Assembly: GCF_900142545.1 (NCBI RefSeq) | Contig: NZ_FRBF01000005.1 | Span: forward strand, 1 to 64,000 | Source of the DNA: Fibrobacter sp. UWT2 | GTDB taxonomy: Bacteria; Fibrobacterota; Fibrobacteria; Fibrobacterales; Fibrobacteraceae | Length of the DNA stretch: 64,000 nt | Reading direction: 5' to 3' | The notes under the pieces: model-generated | What the model was told of the DNA's origin: nothing | Seen by the model: only the letters and a program-made list of their open reading frames with translations | The model's database searches: none | Part shown: piece after piece, positions 63,783 through 64,000 of the stretch | Numbering within the stretch: the first letter of the stretch is position 1 | Layout of the letters: the number at the start of each line of letters is the position of its first letter | Translations under genes and position numbers: made by a program

Positions 63783-64000
63783 TGTCCCCCCTAAAAGTCC
63801 TCCTTTCTATCATCAGCCTGTTCGCGGTGCTGGGCATTATAGCCCTCATCTACCCGAATGACGGCATTCACATTGGCGACTCCACGCTCCGCTACCCGAA
63901 GCTCACCGAAATCTTCGTAAAGCAGTCCGCAAGCGATTCGCTCGGCGATTCCGCGGCAGTCGACCCCGAAGAAGCAATCCGTGAGATGATGGAAGCGACC
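63779..64000 (+). CDS. Membrane-anchored protein, N-terminus only (partial)
   Basis: About 74 codons are visible: a short N-terminus, one hydrophobic helix (VLLSIISLFAVLGIIALIY), then a short polar segment GIHIGDSTLRYP and an acidic stretch toward the edge. It overlaps hisS by four bases (ATGATG at the hisS TGA), so it is translationally coupled. The function cannot be told from this part. Confidence 0.6.
   Translation, partial: MMSPLKVLLSIISLFAVLGIIALIYPNDGIHIGDSTLRYPKLTEIFVKQSASDSLGDSAAVDPEEAIREMMEAT

Overview
This window is most likely from a Fibrobacter (FCB group, Fibrobacterota) genome. The evidence is: two proteins carry the Fibrobacter succinogenes major paralogous (FISUMP) domain; secreted proteins contain long Ser-rich (SSSS) linkers; there are plant cell-wall enzymes (GH43, GH74, CE6); several secreted proteins share a C-terminal sorting-like tail; and upstream boxes of the form TAnnTTTG resemble Bacteroidota promoters. 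No tRNA, rRNA or CRISPR array was seen. About 48 genes are supported, including one broken gene and two cut by the window edges.

Layout. 1-3651 is an AT-richer accessory stretch: the end of an IS3/IS150-like element, a GIY-YIG/DUF4357 protein, a FISUMP protein without a signal peptide, and a KilA-N protein behind a near-ideal sigma70 promoter. 3669-5663 is a GH43 arabinanase-like gene with CBM6-like modules, broken by one in-frame amber codon. 5995-10929 holds malate dehydrogenase, a U32-like Cys-rich protein, a YfcE-type phosphodiesterase and a polar amino-acid ABC transporter whose binding domain is fused to the permease with its lobes in swapped order. 11037-17957 holds a 1495-residue GLUG-repeat surface protein facing a beta-barrel plus PCMD-lipoprotein pair. 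18021-22507 is a forward run of housekeeping genes (YhcC-like radical SAM, apt, purine permease, argH). 22576-26357 is a four-gene envelope operon of unknown function. 26519-43174 is mostly core metabolism and translation: glyS, an M23 endopeptidase, dus, an antiporter, a pilin-like protein, serA, ispG, an HD-GYP protein, pnp-rpsO, thiH and an acyl-CoA synthetase. 43312-46879 has sstT, a GGDEF cyclase and an unknown membrane protein. 47060-56715 has a histidine-phosphatase lipoprotein, GH74 xyloglucanase, CE6 acetylxylan esterase, trmO, putP and a Ser-rich lipoprotein. 56819-64000 has gapA, a toxin-antitoxin pair, a TPR/DUF3857/transglutaminase lipoprotein, hisS and the start of a membrane-anchored protein.

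How it fits together. The secreted enzymes (GH43, GH74, CE6) point to hemicellulose and xyloglucan breakdown at the cell surface. c-di-GMP turnover is represented by GGDEF and HD-GYP proteins rather than EAL. Purine salvage is paired (apt plus permease), and serine/amino-acid handling is represented by serA, sstT, putP and the ABC system.

Three non-coding signals stand out. (1) A dispersed element directly follows the stop codons of mdh and serA; its hairpin keeps identical loops but has compensatory base-pair changes between the two copies. (2) About sixteen genes have a TATATT/TATCTT box only 4-11 bp before the start codon and mostly no Shine-Dalgarno sequence, which predicts widespread leaderless or near-leaderless mRNAs. 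(3) An uninterrupted array of fifteen 7-bp units contains the stop codon of a membrane-protein gene and has shorter relatives elsewhere in the window.
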